DNA of 64,000 nucleotides from assembly GCF_003589595.1 (NCBI RefSeq), contig NW_020653726.1, positions 14,192,525-14,256,524 on the forward strand. The letters are read 5' to 3'. A model generated the notes under the pieces. That model saw only the letters and a program-made list of their open reading frames with translations. It was not told the DNA's origin and did not search any database. A program made the position numbers and the translations under genes. The stretch comes from Hyposmocoma kahamanoa (taxonomy: Eukaryota > Arthropoda > Insecta > Lepidoptera > Cosmopterigidae). Below are positions 63,415-64,000 of the stretch, one piece after another; position 1 is the stretch's first letter; each line of letters opens with the position of its first letter.

Positions 63415-63720
63415 TTTGGAATCGAAACCCTTGGTCCGTGTGGTCCCAGTGCCCTCGGTCTTCTCAAAATTTTATCAAAAAAACATAAATAGACTGTTGG
63501 GGAAACCTAAGGGCAGCTACCTTGCCCAAAGTGTTAATAAACTATACAAAGAGGGATCGCTGCCAGCACCTTGGGCATTTTGCCGCGGGGACCGAATTTT
63601 ATTAATTTAATTTAAGTCTAGTTTTAGTTTCTAGTATTTAAGTTTTTATTGTAATGTTAGCTCGTTTAAATTGAAACAAAAGTGGTGTTTTTATATTTAT
63701 ATTTTTGTAAATATTGTAGA
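63415..63720 (+). repeat. LINE 3'-end-like repeat Z1, copy 2
   Basis: It shares with 56116-56325 (inverted) the blocks atcgaaacccttgg, gactgttggggaaacc, ggcagctaccttgcccaa and gccagcaccttgggca. A T-rich segment follows. Its frame at 63416-63610 is a by-product of the repeat. Confidence 0.7.
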
Positions 63721-64000
63721 TTTGAGCTTTAAGTTTGTTTTTTTTTTCAATGAATCGTGTAATCGAACATTAGGGTTTTTTTAATTACTAACACGCAAAA
63801 AAGGCGCTTTGTCGTCGAGTTGCGGATACCAGCCCGTTGCACCAAGTACCAAGTACCAAGTTTTAATTACTATGTTCAAAACACATTTTTTTTACATTAA
63901 TCCTTACAATTGACTCTTTCGATCGACACGATAAAAATGCAGCATGTTTTTTTCACATTTGGTCGCGTCGATACCCCAGTGAGGCAAGCGACTTTTTAAA

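Overview
This is an animal nuclear genome window, most probably from a moth or butterfly. It is AT-rich, its genes are split by short GT-AG introns, and about half of it is transposon debris. It carries dispersed repeats of the kind common in Lepidoptera: tRNA-derived SINEs, a repeat ending in an 'accaccaggtg' block, RTE- and I-like LINEs, Tc1/mariner elements and hAT-type MITEs. The order is inferred from repeat style only. A run of exactly 400 Ns lies at 1859-2258.

Host genes, left to right: (1) two 5' exons of an unrecognised Ser/Pro-rich protein, minus strand, 993-1525; (2) a THAP-type zinc-finger gene, plus strand, about 2387-3980; (3) a ZAD-C2H2 zinc-finger gene with nine exons, plus strand, 8845-12215; (4) NDUFC2 (complex I subunit B14.5b), minus strand, 12438-13194, convergent with (3); (5) FCF1 (PIN-domain rRNA processing factor), plus strand, 22810-23502, with a first coding exon of one ATG codon; (6) DMAP1, minus strand, eight exons, 24545-28093, convergent with FCF1; (7) and (8) two tandem serine carboxypeptidase (S10) genes, both minus strand. 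The S10 copy at 46801-56009 keeps Ser, Asp and His. The copy at 35226-39569 has an N-terminal membrane anchor and has lost the nucleophile Ser (Gly) and the His (Gln), so it looks like a pseudoenzyme. Five aligned exons have identical lengths in the two copies (230, 100, 78, 155 and 63 nt), which shows they are duplicates.

Transposons fill the rest. A complete I-like LINE with two open ORFs joined by a UAAUG overlap and flanked by a 12-bp target duplication sits at 28343-33603 (minus). An older LINE (15.4-22.7 kb, plus) has been interrupted by an RTE fragment. A Copia-like element (41.1-44.9 kb, minus) lacks its integrase core and carries a Tc1 insertion. A dead mariner and a nest of DNA transposons lie inside introns of the active carboxypeptidase gene.

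The clearest unusual observations are the membrane-anchored pseudo-carboxypeptidase, and a 30-bp element made only of two abutting terminal repeats with a perfect 8-bp duplication. For the latter, the opposite arm of its host transposon serves as an in-window empty site. I found no CRISPR, operon or rRNA, and no convincing functional tRNA gene.
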